A DNA stretch of 51,654 bases from Prosthecobacter sp. (GCF_020439865.1 NZ_JAGRPF010000094.1:1-51654); one strand, 5' to 3'. Shown: positions 38,617 through 47,548, counted from the stretch's first letter. Notes: generated by a model from the letters alone, not told the origin. Numbers and translations are program-made.

Positions 38617-39273
38617 TCAAACCACGTCCTGCAACCCCAGCTTCTCGATCACCTCCGCCGGAACCCCCGGATAGGGCCCGCCAACACTAATGTTGCCGAT
38701 GTAGCCGAGGCTCCTCCAAGTCTGGCTGTGGCTGTAGTAGCCGCCCACACAAAGCTGCCGGAAGCGCCTGAAAAAGGCCGCGCCGACGCGGTGCTCGAGG
38801 CTGGCTTGGGAGAGATCGCAGATGTCATCGGCGATCTGCGATTGCTGCGCTGAGGTGAGTTCCTCGAAGCGCTGCGTGAAACGTTTGAAGCTCTCGGTGC
38901 TCAGCCAGCCGAGGCCGCCCCGGATGACTTCGCGATCCTCCTGATGCTCCGGGTAATCAGCACTGATCCATTCGTTGATGAAATCAGGAACCCCGACCTC
39001 GGATGCGGCGGGTGAAGTTTCGTCCTTGGGGAGGATCAGGTCCGCCAAAGCCGTCGCGACGGCAAGCTCCTCCGCCGAGAGCAGCTTCTCCCACGGAAAC
39101 TTCACCGGCTGCGTGAAATCCGGATCGTGGAAAACAAACCGCGAAGCATGCACCGGCGGAGCAGGTTCGGTATGATTCGGTGCGGCAATCGCAGGTGCCG
39201 CCGCGACACCCGCCGCCCCGCCGATGAGCCCTCTGAGAGCGTGACGACGTGAAATGGGAGAAGAATCAGACAT
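38617..39273 (-). CDS. Gluconate 2-dehydrogenase subunit 3-like, Tat-exported
   Basis: A 218-residue protein with twin-arginine signal ISRRHALRGLIGGAAGVAAA. The family segment ATALADLILPKDETSPAASE is followed by GVPDFINEWI, which defines the gluconate 2-dehydrogenase subunit 3 family. Such small subunits accompany GMC-type flavoprotein dehydrogenases, help their Tat export and assembly, and lack cofactors. It follows the GMC gene by 12 bases. The third, cytochrome c, subunit of classical enzymes is missing here. Confidence 0.85.
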   Translation of the reverse strand: MSDSSPISRRHALRGLIGGAAGVAAAPAIAAPNHTEPAPPVHASRFVFHDPDFTQPVKFPWEKLLSAEELAVATALADLILPKDETSPAASEVGVPDFINEWISADYPEHQEDREVIRGGLGWLSTESFKRFTQRFEELTSAQQSQIADDICDLSQASLEHRVGAAFFRRFRQLCVGGYYSHSQTWRSLGYIGNISVGGPYPGVPAEVIEKLGLQDVV

Positions 39274-39285
39274 GACGTTGAGCAG

Positions 39286-41064
39286 TTAGAGATTCCCTCG
39301 TTTCATTTCCTCCATCAGCCATTCGCTGGAGCGCCAGGCGAGAGCCAGAATGGTGAGAGTCGGATTCTTATCAGGGTTGCTGGGCAAAACAGCCCCGTCC
39401 ATCAGGAAGAGATTCTTCACGTCCCAGGTCTGGCAGTATTGATTGGTGACGCTGTCAGAAGCCTTGTCGCCCATGCGTGCGGTTCCAACCTCGTGGATGA
39501 TTTCACCGGGCCTCTGGATGGCATCCGCCCCGCTTTGAGGCTTGGCCTTGCCTCCCATTCCTTCAAGCAGCGCGGCAAAGGTTTGTTGCATGTGTTCGGC
39601 CTGCTTGATCTCGTGTTCGCTCCACTTCCAATGGAAACGCAGCACGGGAATCCCCCACTGATCAACGACGTTGGGATCGAGCTCCGCGTAGCAGTCCTTG
39701 TTCGGGATCATTTCGCCGCGGCCGGAGAAACTGAACTGTGAACCGTAGTAGCGACGGGCTTCCTCCTTGAGCTTTCGGCCATACACGCCGGGCGACGTTG
39801 AATCGAGAAAGCCGAACGTCTTCACCTCGGGCATCTGACGACCGCCGCCCATCTCGATGTGATAGCCGCGAGCAAAACCGAGTTTGGCGTGATCGTTCAC
39901 CAGCCACCACGGCACGTAGGTGTGCAAGCCGCCTGCTCCGTCTTCATTCATCGGCGGCAGATCTTCCATCGCAGGAATGTGAGCGCCAAGACGCGTGCCG
40001 ACACTGTCCATCAAGTTCTTGCCGACTTGCCCGGAGGAGTTTGCCATGCCCGCAGCGTCGCGTGACTTCGAGTTCAGCAGGATGCGCGAGGTCTCACAAG
40101 TGCTCGCCGCGAGAATGACCACACGCGCCTTCGCCACGGCATCACGTCGCGTAATCTTGTCGATGTAATGCACGCCAGTTGCCTTCCCACTATCGTCCAT
40201 CGTCACCTCGCGCACCATCGCATCCGTGATGATGTCGAGGTTCCCTGTGGCGAGCGCGGGTGGCAGCAGCACGGTCGTGCTTTGGAAATTCGCACGGATG
40301 CTGCAACCGCGCACGCAATGCGTGGCCCAAAAGCACGCGGCGCGAGACATCATGTCCTTGCCGAGGATTTCCTGCGCCTTCGGATTGTTCGGAAACAGTA
40401 TCTTTGGCAGGTTTTTCCAGTCCATCGGCTGACTGAGCACCGCGCGATGGGCGGCTACCACGGGCACTCCAAGCTTCCTTCCCGCCTTCTTGGCCAGCAG
40501 TTCACCCACGCGCGGCCTAGGCGGAGGCAACAGCACTCCGGGAGATGAATTGGGCGCATTGGCGATACCGTCATTTTCTCCGTAGACGCCGATTAACTGC
40601 TCCACGCGATCATACCACGGCGCGATGTCTGCGTAGCTCATGGGCCAATCGACACCAAGACCATCACGCGACTTCGGTTTGAAATCGAACTCACCGAAAC
40701 GCAGCGAAATGCGGCCCCAGTGATTCGTGCGACCGCCGAGCATGCGGGCACGCCACCACCAGAAGTCTCCTTCACTGCCCTGTTTGTTGGTGTAAGGCTC
40801 ACCCGGCACCTGCCAGCCACCGATGTTCGAATCATAGAAGCCAAAATAACGATCCGGAGTCGGCGCACCACGCATCGGAGCCATCTCCGGCGTATTGAAC
40901 ATCGGCGTCTCCTTGACCGGTTCGTAATTACGACCGGCCTCGATCATGAGCACCTTCACACCGTTCAAGGCGAGAATTATCGCCGCCATCCCGCCACCAG
41001 CCCCGGAACCGACGACAATCACATCATATTGAGGCTGTGTTTTGCGTTCGGTGAGGACAGGCAT
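39286..41064 (-). CDS. GMC-family FAD oxidoreductase
   Basis: A 592-residue flavoprotein. The FAD-binding motif VIVVGSGAGGGMAA is near residue 15. The signature HEVGTARMG and the C-terminal LMDGAVLPSNPDKNPTLTI block with its catalytic histidine/asparagine region complete the GMC pattern. No signal peptide is visible. It is probably exported as a complex with the small Tat subunit encoded 12 bases downstream, as for gluconate and sorbitol dehydrogenases. The likely reaction is oxidation of a sugar or sugar acid, feeding electrons to the respiratory chain. Substrate unknown. Confidence 0.9.
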   Translation of the reverse strand: MPVLTERKTQPQYDVIVVGSGAGGGMAAIILALNGVKVLMIEAGRNYEPVKETPMFNTPEMAPMRGAPTPDRYFGFYDSNIGGWQVPGEPYTNKQGSEGDFWWWRARMLGGRTNHWGRISLRFGEFDFKPKSRDGLGVDWPMSYADIAPWYDRVEQLIGVYGENDGIANAPNSSPGVLLPPPRPRVGELLAKKAGRKLGVPVVAAHRAVLSQPMDWKNLPKILFPNNPKAQEILGKDMMSRAACFWATHCVRGCSIRANFQSTTVLLPPALATGNLDIITDAMVREVTMDDSGKATGVHYIDKITRRDAVAKARVVILAASTCETSRILLNSKSRDAAGMANSSGQVGKNLMDSVGTRLGAHIPAMEDLPPMNEDGAGGLHTYVPWWLVNDHAKLGFARGYHIEMGGGRQMPEVKTFGFLDSTSPGVYGRKLKEEARRYYGSQFSFSGRGEMIPNKDCYAELDPNVVDQWGIPVLRFHWKWSEHEIKQAEHMQQTFAALLEGMGGKAKPQSGADAIQRPGEIIHEVGTARMGDKASDSVTNQYCQTWDVKNLFLMDGAVLPSNPDKNPTLTILALAWRSSEWLMEEMKRGNL

Positions 41065-41073
41065 GGCAAGAGG

Positions 41074-41439
41074 TCAGAATTCGCCGCGGAAGATGCAACG
41101 GGCGCTGGGAGTCTCGTGCAAGACGATCTCACAGAGGCCGGGAAGCTGAGGAGAGAGCTTTTTCCACAGCCAGGCGCACATGTTTTCAATGGTGGGATTC
41201 TCAAGACCATCAATCTCGTTGAGATAGGAATGATCGAGCTGATCCATGATCGGCTTCATGGCCTTGGAAATTTCCGCGTGGTCGTAGACCCATCCGATGT
41301 GCGGGTTGACCTCGCCTTCGATGGCGATCTCCAGCTTAAAAGAGTGCCCGTGCATCTTGGTGCACTTGTGATCGCAGGGAAGATTGGGCAGCGTTTGAGC
41401 CGCTTCGAAGCGGAAGTCTTTAATGATGCGTGCGCGCAT
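41074..41439 (-). CDS. 6-carboxytetrahydropterin synthase-like (QueD family), variant zinc site
   Basis: A 121-residue protein starting at 41439. The QueD/PTPS fold is clear: catalytic Cys26 in CTKMHGHSF, His30 and His32 in HGH, WVYDHAEI, LDHSYLNEI, ENPTIENMCAW and the C-terminal ETPSARC. The first zinc histidine of E. coli QueD (FEAAHRL) is Gln15 here (FEAAQTL). If functional it makes 6-carboxytetrahydropterin for queuosine (7-deazapurine) biosynthesis. It starts one base after the sulfatase stop and ends nine bases before the GMC gene start, so it is part of that operon, a curious placement. Other queuosine genes are not here. Confidence 0.8.
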   Translation of the reverse strand: MRARIIKDFRFEAAQTLPNLPCDHKCTKMHGHSFKLEIAIEGEVNPHIGWVYDHAEISKAMKPIMDQLDHSYLNEIDGLENPTIENMCAWLWKKLSPQLPGLCEIVLHETPSARCIFRGEF

Positions 41440-41440
41440 G

Positions 41441-43435
41441 TCAGTTGGTTTTGACACCAGATTGGTGCGGAGGGAGGAGGGTGAGGTTGAGGCGATGCAC
41501 CTGGCCGTCAAACGGCGTGCTGTTCGGGTGCTTCGCACCTTTCAAGATGCCGAAACTTTGACCGGCCGCGATGCCTGATTTCGGTTCTTGAGGAAATCCC
41601 TGCTCAAACGGCGCCACACCCAGCACCTCGCTGTGCCCGGGCACGGCAATGGTGACTACTCCACCAGTATCGATCTGGGCACGGATATTGACCCGTCCAG
41701 GTTCAAGCACCGCGCCGCTGATGGTCGTTTCCTTGCCGTTGGCAAACACTGTCAGCGTGGGCTGGGAGGCAACCAGATGCAGGGCATAACCGGACTTCGC
41801 ATCCCCTTGACTGAGCAGGGTACTGTCTTGATCAACCTGCGGGTCGAACTCGAAAGCTGCATCGATGAAAACACCCCTGCCCTGCAGTTTCGGTGCTTCA
41901 TCGGCGCTGAGTTCATCGCCGATGTTCAACACGAGATCGACCGATCCTGAAGGACTGGCGGGCTTCACCACCTCGGAGGCCGGACGTGCGGCGTTTTTGA
42001 ATTCCGCCGGGAAAAAGCCTGCAAGACGAATCTTTTCGGCGACCAGATCCGGCCTTCCCGCGAGATTGGTCCATTCATTCGGATCGTTTTGATGATCGTA
42101 AAGCTCATCACTGCCATCGGAATAGCGGATGTAACGCCAACGTTCGTCCCGGGCCGCATAACCGGCGTTTTTGCCTCCGTTCATGCACGTGACGGCCGGC
42201 TTCTCACGTTTCGCCGTCGGATTAAGCAGCAGCGGCTTGAGGCTGGAGCCGTCGAGATGCTCGGGCAGCGGCAGTTTAACGAGATCGCAAAGCGTGGGAT
42301 ACAAATCTACGAGCGCCACCGGCTGAGATGATACTGTATCAGGCTTGGTGACTTCAGGAGCATAGATCGACAGCGGCACCCGCGTGACCGGCTCCCACAA
42401 CCTGCCTTTATGCCACATTTGTTTCTCGCCGAGATACCAGCCGTGGTCCGAGGTGAAGACGATGATCGTGTTCTTTGCATTCGGTCCTTTTTCGACCGCT
42501 TCGAGGATCTGCCCCAAACGGGCGTCGCAGAACGCAACGTTTGCGAGATAAGCGCGCACAGCGTCTTTCCAAAGATTCTTTTCAACGATCTTTTGATGAT
42601 GCCCCTCTTTGAGATGCGTCTTCGCGATCGCCGGCACGTCATCGAGATCATCCGCCTTCACGTCCGGCAGCTTGATGGAATCAAGCGGGAGCGAGTCAAA
42701 ATACTTCTGCGGCACATACCACGGCGAGTGGGGCCGGTAGAGACCAAGCGCGAGGAAAAACGGCTTCTTCTGCTTTTTCGAGAGAAAGTCGGCAGCGAAA
42801 GCGGCGATCTGACCGTCGTCGGTCTTTTCATCCTCCACCGGAATACCACCCCAGTCCCAGTGCCAGATGTTTAGGCCGTTGAAGTTCTGACCGGTGTGCA
42901 CGGGGAGATCCGGAATCTGCACGCCGGGTTGCGGGAAGCGCTGCTCCCACGCCGCATCCTGCTCAAACCCTCGACGTCCGCCGTGCCAGCCTGCGAGACG
43001 TCCTTCCGGCCCGCCGTGGTTGGCATGGAACACTTTTCCAGCGGCCGCCGTCGTGTAACCCCGCGCCTTGAAATGCTCAGGCAATGTCGGTTTGCCCGCG
43101 ACCTGCACACTGCGCCGCCAGTCCTGTTCGTTGCCGAACACCCCGCTCGAAGACGGCAGCATGCCGGAGAGCAGCGACGTGCGCGACGGATTGCAAAGCG
43201 CGTAATTGCAGTGCGCATTGGTGAAACGCATGCCCATTTTCGCCAGACGGTCCATGTTCGGCGTCACCGACTGGGGATGACCACCCATCCACCCGACATA
43301 GTCACGCAGATCATCCGCGATGATGAACAGAACGTTCGGTTTGCCATAGGCGGAAACAGACCGGGATTTCGTGGCGGCACTGGCAGAAAACGACAGCGCA
43401 AGCATGAAACAAATGAAGCGAGAGGCGGACAGCAT
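41441..43435 (-). CDS. Sulfatase (iduronate-2-sulfatase-like) with C-terminal beta domain
   Basis: About 664 residues; a start at 43465 adds 10 residues. A signal peptide (about 1-25) precedes the catalytic domain: FIIADDLRDYVGWMG metal site, formylglycine motif C-x-P-x-R (about Cys81, in YALCNPSRTSLLSG), and FTSDHGWYLGEKQMWHKG. The layout follows iduronate-2-sulfatase-type enzymes. The last 170 residues (from about 495) form a separate LamG/concanavalin-like beta-sandwich (IDAAFEFDPQ ... GYALHLVASQPTLTV), possibly for sugar binding. The gene heads an operon with queD, the GMC oxidoreductase and its small subunit. It requires maturation by a formylglycine generator located elsewhere. Confidence 0.88.
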   Translation of the reverse strand: MLSASRFICFMLALSFSASAATKSRSVSAYGKPNVLFIIADDLRDYVGWMGGHPQSVTPNMDRLAKMGMRFTNAHCNYALCNPSRTSLLSGMLPSSSGVFGNEQDWRRSVQVAGKPTLPEHFKARGYTTAAAGKVFHANHGGPEGRLAGWHGGRRGFEQDAAWEQRFPQPGVQIPDLPVHTGQNFNGLNIWHWDWGGIPVEDEKTDDGQIAAFAADFLSKKQKKPFFLALGLYRPHSPWYVPQKYFDSLPLDSIKLPDVKADDLDDVPAIAKTHLKEGHHQKIVEKNLWKDAVRAYLANVAFCDARLGQILEAVEKGPNAKNTIIVFTSDHGWYLGEKQMWHKGRLWEPVTRVPLSIYAPEVTKPDTVSSQPVALVDLYPTLCDLVKLPLPEHLDGSSLKPLLLNPTAKREKPAVTCMNGGKNAGYAARDERWRYIRYSDGSDELYDHQNDPNEWTNLAGRPDLVAEKIRLAGFFPAEFKNAARPASEVVKPASPSGSVDLVLNIGDELSADEAPKLQGRGVFIDAAFEFDPQVDQDSTLLSQGDAKSGYALHLVASQPTLTVFANGKETTISGAVLEPGRVNIRAQIDTGGVVTIAVPGHSEVLGVAPFEQGFPQEPKSGIAAGQSFGILKGAKHPNSTPFDGQVHRLNLTLLPPHQSGVKTN

Positions 43436-43581
43436 CACACGAACGCTCGCATGCCGCAGCACCAATGTCGAGCACGTGTCTGAATCAGCGCAGAACCTTT
43501 CTATCTGTCGTTTCAGAGTTCGACATCCGCCACTCAGCTAAGAGCTCTGTAGAGCCCTTTCACGTCGACAAAACCGGGGCC

Positions 43582-43610
43582 TTGCCGACTTTGTGAAATT
43601 TTTCACAAAT
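43582..43610 (+). promoter_or_regulatory. Candidate core promoter of the atp operon
   Basis: A -35 like TTGCCG (43582-43587) and a -10 like ACAAAT (43605-43610) are spaced by 17 bases, with the palindrome lying between and partly over them. The match to the -10 consensus is weak (three of six). If this is the promoter, a protein bound to the palindrome would block RNA polymerase. Confidence 0.35.
43591..43608. promoter_or_regulatory. Perfect 18-bp palindrome: Rex-type (or CRP/FNR-type) operator
   Basis: TTGTGAAATTTTTCACAA is an exact inverted repeat of eight bases per arm with a two-base centre. It equals the Rex consensus TTGTGAAnnnnTTCACAA and also holds TGTGA-N6-TCACA, the CRP/FNR-family half-sites. 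It lies 96 bases before the atpB start and overlaps the only plausible core promoter. The extended TTG and CAA ends favour Rex, an NADH-sensing repressor. Confidence 0.75.
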
Positions 43611-43703
43611 AGCTCTTGCCTCTCCTCTCACCTGTGGCTAGAAAATGCGCCCCTTCCTCCCGGACGGACCCTACGTCCAGCCTCCCCGGGAGACCCTACT
43701 CAC

Positions 43704-44588
43704 ATGTTGTCCTCACTCTCCCAACAAGCTTCCTTTTCGCCGCTGCTCGCGAACGTGCACAGCTATGCGTCCGGGTTGTTTGGAGAGAGCAGCACGCTGG
43801 CTTTCCTGACCAATTCGGTGCTCGTCGCGCTCGTTGTGATGAGCATTGTTCTTTGGTTCTCGCGTAAGGCGACGAAGAACATGACGCTCGTGCCGCACAA
43901 GGCGCAGAACTTCCTCGAATTCATCGTCGAGTTTCTCTACAACCAAGTGGTGGGAATCGTCGGTGAAAAGCAGGCCAAGCTCGCGTTCCCGCTGTTGGGC
44001 ACTCTCTTTATCTACATTCTCGTCTCCAACTGGTTCGGCCTCTTCCCGGGCGTGGGAACGATCGGCTGGGGCGAGTCCACCGGTTTCCTCTCGGTCAAAG
44101 CCGCTCATGATCCGCTGCTGCGTCCGCCAACAGCCGACTTGAATGCCACCATCGGTCTCGCTGTTTCCGCTTTCCTCGTCTGGCTGTTCCTGACCATCAA
44201 GGAAATCGGCATCTGGGGTTTTGTCGTTCACACCTTCGGACCTAAGGGTGGTCTTAAAGGCGTGATGGGCATGGTGGTCGCCGCGGTCTTCCTTTTCGTC
44301 GGTGTCATCGAAGTCGTTTCCATCATCATCCGTCCGGTCACGCTCTCGATCCGACTGTTCGGTAACATCTTCGCCGGTGAAAACGTCATCCACACCATGA
44401 GTGACCTGATGGCCGGCCAGGGCGCCATTGGCAGCTTCCTCGGCAGCGTTGTTCTTCCTCTTCCCTTTTACTTCATGGAACTGCTGGTCGGCCTGCTGCA
44501 GGCGATCGTGTTCACCCTGCTCTGCGCGGTTTACATCCAGCTCTCCACCACTCATGACGATCACGGTCATGAGGAGGCGCACCACTAA
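43704..44588 (+). CDS. atpB: ATP synthase F0 subunit a
   Basis: A 294-residue membrane protein. I start it at the ATG at 43704; an in-frame ATG at 43593 would run through the operator and is rejected. Helices are typical. The essential arginine is in SIRLFGNIFAGE, followed by the channel-forming C-terminal helices (LPFYFMELLVGLLQAIVFTLL). Subunit a provides the proton half-channels next to the c-ring. The tail is His-rich (THDDHGHEEAHH). It is the first gene of the operon. No atpI precedes it. Confidence 0.92.
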   Translation: MLSSLSQQASFSPLLANVHSYASGLFGESSTLAFLTNSVLVALVVMSIVLWFSRKATKNMTLVPHKAQNFLEFIVEFLYNQVVGIVGEKQAKLAFPLLGTLFIYILVSNWFGLFPGVGTIGWGESTGFLSVKAAHDPLLRPPTADLNATIGLAVSAFLVWLFLTIKEIGIWGFVVHTFGPKGGLKGVMGMVVAAVFLFVGVIEVVSIIIRPVTLSIRLFGNIFAGENVIHTMSDLMAGQGAIGSFLGSVVLPLPFYFMELLVGLLQAIVFTLLCAVYIQLSTTHDDHGHEEAHH

Positions 44589-44662
44589 AATCGAATTTGC
44601 CTGCGGGACCATGCGCAACGCGTGGACGTCGGCGACACAACAAACAAAACACGACTAACACT

Positions 44663-44917
44663 ATGACAATGGAACTTATCTCGATGGCTCAGGAAGCAGC
44701 CGCTCACGCCCCTGCAGCCGCAGCCGGCATCACTGGCAGCATCACGATGGGCCTCGGTGGCGGCGGTGCCGCGATCGGCGTGGGCCTTGTCGGCTCCAAG
44801 GCTGTGGAAGCCGTCGGCCGCAATCCTGGCGCTTTCGGCAACATTCTGACCCTTGGCATTATCGCCATGGCTCTTGCTGAAGGTCTTGGCATTATCGCCT
44901 TCCTCGGCGGTTTCTAA
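44663..44917 (+). CDS. atpE: ATP synthase F0 subunit c
   Basis: An 84-residue hairpin of two membrane helices. Helix 1 is very glycine-rich (GLGGGGAAIGVG). The polar loop has GRNP, and helix 2 carries the proton-binding Glu73 in AMALAEGLG. In sodium-dependent enzymes the helix 1 position has Gln and the residue after the Glu has Ser; here they are Val40 and Gly74, so proton use is more likely. It forms the rotor ring. A strong stem-loop follows it. It starts 75 bases after atpB. Confidence 0.93.
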   Translation: MTMELISMAQEAAAHAPAAAAGITGSITMGLGGGGAAIGVGLVGSKAVEAVGRNPGAFGNILTLGIIAMALAEGLGIIAFLGGF

Positions 44918-44928
44918 TCTGCCTTTCA

Positions 44929-44957
44929 GCGGCGGATCACTCCGCGTGGTCCGCCGC
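44929..44957 (+). promoter_or_regulatory. Intercistronic stem-loop after atpE
   Basis: GCGGCGGATCAC pairs with GTGGTCCGCCGC (12 pairs including one G-U) around a TCCGC loop, followed by a pyrimidine-rich run without a U-tract. It separates atpE from atpF. It could protect the upstream mRNA or reduce downstream transcript, helping to make the extra c-subunits needed for the ring. Confidence 0.6.
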
Positions 44958-45016
44958 CCTTTCTCTCCTTCCCCCTCTTTCAAATCTCACTCGTTCCGAT
45001 CACCTCCGTTCCACTT

Positions 45017-45556
45017 ATGATCTCTGCCATGCCTACCATCATCGCTGCGGGCAAAGTTGACGCGATTGTCGAAAAATTCGGCCTCGCCTGGCCCAAGTTT
45101 TTCGCCCAGGTGATCATCTTCTGGGTCGTCTTCACGATCCTCAAAAAATACGCTTTCGGCCCGATCCTAGGCATGCTGGAGCAGCGTCGTCAGCGCATCG
45201 CCGACGGTGAAGCCAAGCTCGAAAAAATCGCCAAGGACGCCGCCGAGGCCAAACAGAACGCCCAGGCGCTTCTTGACAAGGCGGAGGCTGATGCAGCCCG
45301 CCTCGTGAAGGAAGCTGACGAAGCCGCCAAGGCCATTCAGGAGCGCCGCCAGCAGGAAGCCGTTTCTTCCGCCAACACCATCATCGCCAAGGCGCGTGAA
45401 GCCGCCCAGCTCGAACAGGAGCAGCTCATGTCCCAGCTCAAGCGCGAATTCGGCCGCATGGTCTCTGACGCCACCAGCCGCGTCACCGGCAAGGTCCTCA
45501 ACACCGACGACCAGACCCGCATCAATCAGGAAACCGCCGCCCAGGTCTCCGCTTAA
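45017..45556 (+). CDS. atpF: ATP synthase F0 subunit b
   Basis: A 179-residue protein with one N-terminal membrane helix (FFAQVIIFWVVFTILKKYAF) and a long, Ala/Glu/Lys-rich coiled coil (about 55-160, LEKIAKDAAEAKQNAQALLDKAEADAARL is its start region). It is the peripheral stalk that holds F1 against F0. There is one copy, so a homodimer is expected rather than a b/b' pair. An in-frame ATG at 45029 is also possible. The leader is long and pyrimidine-rich, after the atpE stem-loop. Confidence 0.92.
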   Translation: MISAMPTIIAAGKVDAIVEKFGLAWPKFFAQVIIFWVVFTILKKYAFGPILGMLEQRRQRIADGEAKLEKIAKDAAEAKQNAQALLDKAEADAARLVKEADEAAKAIQERRQQEAVSSANTIIAKAREAAQLEQEQLMSQLKREFGRMVSDATSRVTGKVLNTDDQTRINQETAAQVSA

Positions 45557-45577
45557 TTCTCTCGCCGCTTCGCCACC

Positions 45578-45976
45578 ATGAAGATCACCAAGGAAGCCCG
45601 CCGCACCTCCCGCCAGCTTTTCCGCGCCTGCCTCGCAGATGGAAAGCTGGACGAGTCCCGTGTGCGCACCGTGGTCAACAGCGTGGCCAGTAGCAAGCCC
45701 CGTGGCTTTATCGGCATCCTTGATGCTTTCGCACGCCTCGTGGCGAACGAAGTCGATCGTCAGCGCGCCGCCGTCGAAAGCGCCACCGCCCTGACACCTG
45801 CCACGCAGACCGAACTGCAGGCCAGCCTCTCGAAGAAATACGGCCGCCCGCTCACTCTCGAATTTAACGTCAATCCCGAGCTCCTTGGCGGCATCCGCGT
45901 CAAGGTCGGCTCCGATGTCTGGGACGGCAGTGTCAAAGCCCGCCTCAAAGCTCTGTCCGATTCCCTTTCCGCCTAA
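45578..45976 (+). CDS. atpH: ATP synthase F1 subunit delta, short form
   Basis: Only 132 residues, where most AtpH proteins have about 175. The C-terminal OSCP/delta signature ELLGGIRVKVGSDVWDGSVKARL is intact, and the start MKITKEARRTSRQLFRACLADGKLDE matches helix 1 of the family. The middle helices of the N-terminal domain are missing. It connects the b-stalk to the top of the alpha3beta3 head. The gap to atpF is 21 bases and to atpA 42 bases. It is not a frameshift, as the reading frame is clean. Confidence 0.88.
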   Translation: MKITKEARRTSRQLFRACLADGKLDESRVRTVVNSVASSKPRGFIGILDAFARLVANEVDRQRAAVESATALTPATQTELQASLSKKYGRPLTLEFNVNPELLGGIRVKVGSDVWDGSVKARLKALSDSLSA

Positions 45977-46018
45977 CACCCCGCCCTTCCCTCTCAGCTT
46001 TTTCAAACCCGCAATACC

Positions 46019-47548
46019 ATGAGCAACATCCTCCAGGAGATCGAATCCCAAATCGCCGGCCTCAAGACCGCCGTCACGAAGTCCAATGTGGGCATCGTAC
46101 GTGAAATCGGTGACGGCGCAGCCAAGATTGAAGGCTTGAGCGATGTCATGCTCAACGAAATGATCGAGTTCCCTGGCGGCGTCTATGGTCTCGCTCTGAA
46201 CCTCGAAGAAACCGAAGTCGGCTGCGTGCTTCTCGGTGCAGGCGAAAACGTCAAGGCTGGTGACGAAGTCAAGACCACCGGTCGTCTCCTCTCCGTGCCT
46301 GTCGGCAAGAGCCTCCTCGGTCGCGTCGTGAACGCTCTCGGTCAGGCCATCGACGGCAAAGGCGACATCAAGGGTGAAACCCAGTATCCGGTCGAAAAGC
46401 TCGCTCCTGGCATCATCGCCCGTAAGTCCGTGTCCGTTCCGGTGCAGACCGGCATCATGAGCATCGACGCCATGATCCCAATCGGCCGCGGTCAGCGTGA
46501 GTTGATCATCGGTGACCGTTCCACCGGCAAGACCACCATCGCCGTGGACACCATCATTTCCCAGGCGCAGCAGAACAAGGCCGCCGAACAGGGCAAGCTC
46601 AAGGGCCACAAGCCTCTCTACTGCATCTACGTCGCTATCGGACAGAAGCAGTCGAACATCGCCCGTGTGGTGAAGACTCTGGAAGACGCCGGCGCAATGG
46701 AGTACACCACGATCGTCAGCGCTTCCGCTTCCGACTCCGCGGTGAACCAGTATCTCGCTCCCTACTCCGGCTGCGCCATCGGTGAATGGTTCATGGATCA
46801 GGGCGACGACGTCCTCATCGTGTTCGATGACCTTTCCAAGCAGGCCGTTGCCTATCGTCAGGTCTCCCTCATCCTGAAGCGTCCTTCCGGTCGTGAAGCA
46901 TATCCGGGTGACGTGTTCTACCTCCACTCCCGCCTCCTTGAGCGCTCCTGCCGCGTCAGTGAAAACTACGGCGGTGGTTCCATGACCGCACTGCCGATCA
47001 TCGAAACCCAGGCCGGTGACGTGTCCGCTTACATTCCGACGAACGTGATCTCCATCACCGACGGTCAGATCTTCCTTGAAACCGACTTGTTCTATCAGGG
47101 CATCCGCCCCGCCATCTCTGTCGGTCTCTCCGTCTCCCGTGTGGGTTCCGCCGCCCAGACGAAGGCCATCAAGAAAGTCTCCGGCACCACGAAGCTCGAC
47201 CTCGCCCAGTTCCGCGAACTCGCCGCTTTCGCCCAGTTTGGTTCCGACCTCGACGCTGGCACGAAGGCCAAGCTCGACCGCGGTGCCCGCATCGTGGAAC
47301 TCTTCAAGCAGCAGCAGTATCAGCCAAAGAGCCTGCCGATCATGGTTTGCAGCCTCTACGCGATGCAGAAAGGCTACTTCGACTCCGTCGCTGTGGACCG
47401 CGTGAAGGAATTCCAGGCCAAGCTCGAAGAATACCTCTCCACCCGCAAGAGCGAACTCATGGACCAGCTCGCCAACGAGAAGACCCTCGACAACGTCGAA
47501 GCAGGCATCAAGTCCGCCCTCGACGATTTCAAAGCCTCCTGGAAGTAA
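46019..47548 (+). CDS. atpA: ATP synthase F1 subunit alpha
   Basis: A 509-residue non-catalytic nucleotide-binding subunit. The P-loop is [11 protein letters not shown] (about 170). The ATPase signature [17 protein letters not shown] is present, and the N-terminal crown starts [13 protein letters not shown]. It forms the alpha3beta3 head with beta. It starts at the ATG at 46019 after a CU-rich leader (CTTTTTCAAACCCGCAATACC). Length and motifs are normal. Confidence 0.96.
   Translation: MSNILQEIESQIAGLKTAVTKSNVGIVREIGDGAAKIEGLSDVMLNEMIEFPGGVYGLALNLEETEVGCVLLGAGENVKAGDEVKTTGRLLSVPVGKSLLGRVVNALGQAIDGKGDIKGETQYPVEKLAPGIIARKSVSVPVQTGIMSIDAMIPIGRGQRELIIGDRSTGKTTIAVDTIISQAQQNKAAEQGKLKGHKPLYCIYVAIGQKQSNIARVVKTLEDAGAMEYTTIVSASASDSAVNQYLAPYSGCAIGEWFMDQGDDVLIVFDDLSKQAVAYRQVSLILKRPSGREAYPGDVFYLHSRLLERSCRVSENYGGGSMTALPIIETQAGDVSAYIPTNVISITDGQIFLETDLFYQGIRPAISVGLSVSRVGSAAQTKAIKKVSGTTKLDLAQFRELAAFAQFGSDLDAGTKAKLDRGARIVELFKQQQYQPKSLPIMVCSLYAMQKGYFDSVAVDRVKEFQAKLEEYLSTRKSELMDQLANEKTLDNVEAGIKSALDDFKASWK

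Noticed and set aside
43593..43703. Extended N-terminus of AtpB from the ATG at 43593
   Set aside because: It would place the start codon within the palindrome and the promoter, and the added residues do not resemble subunit a.
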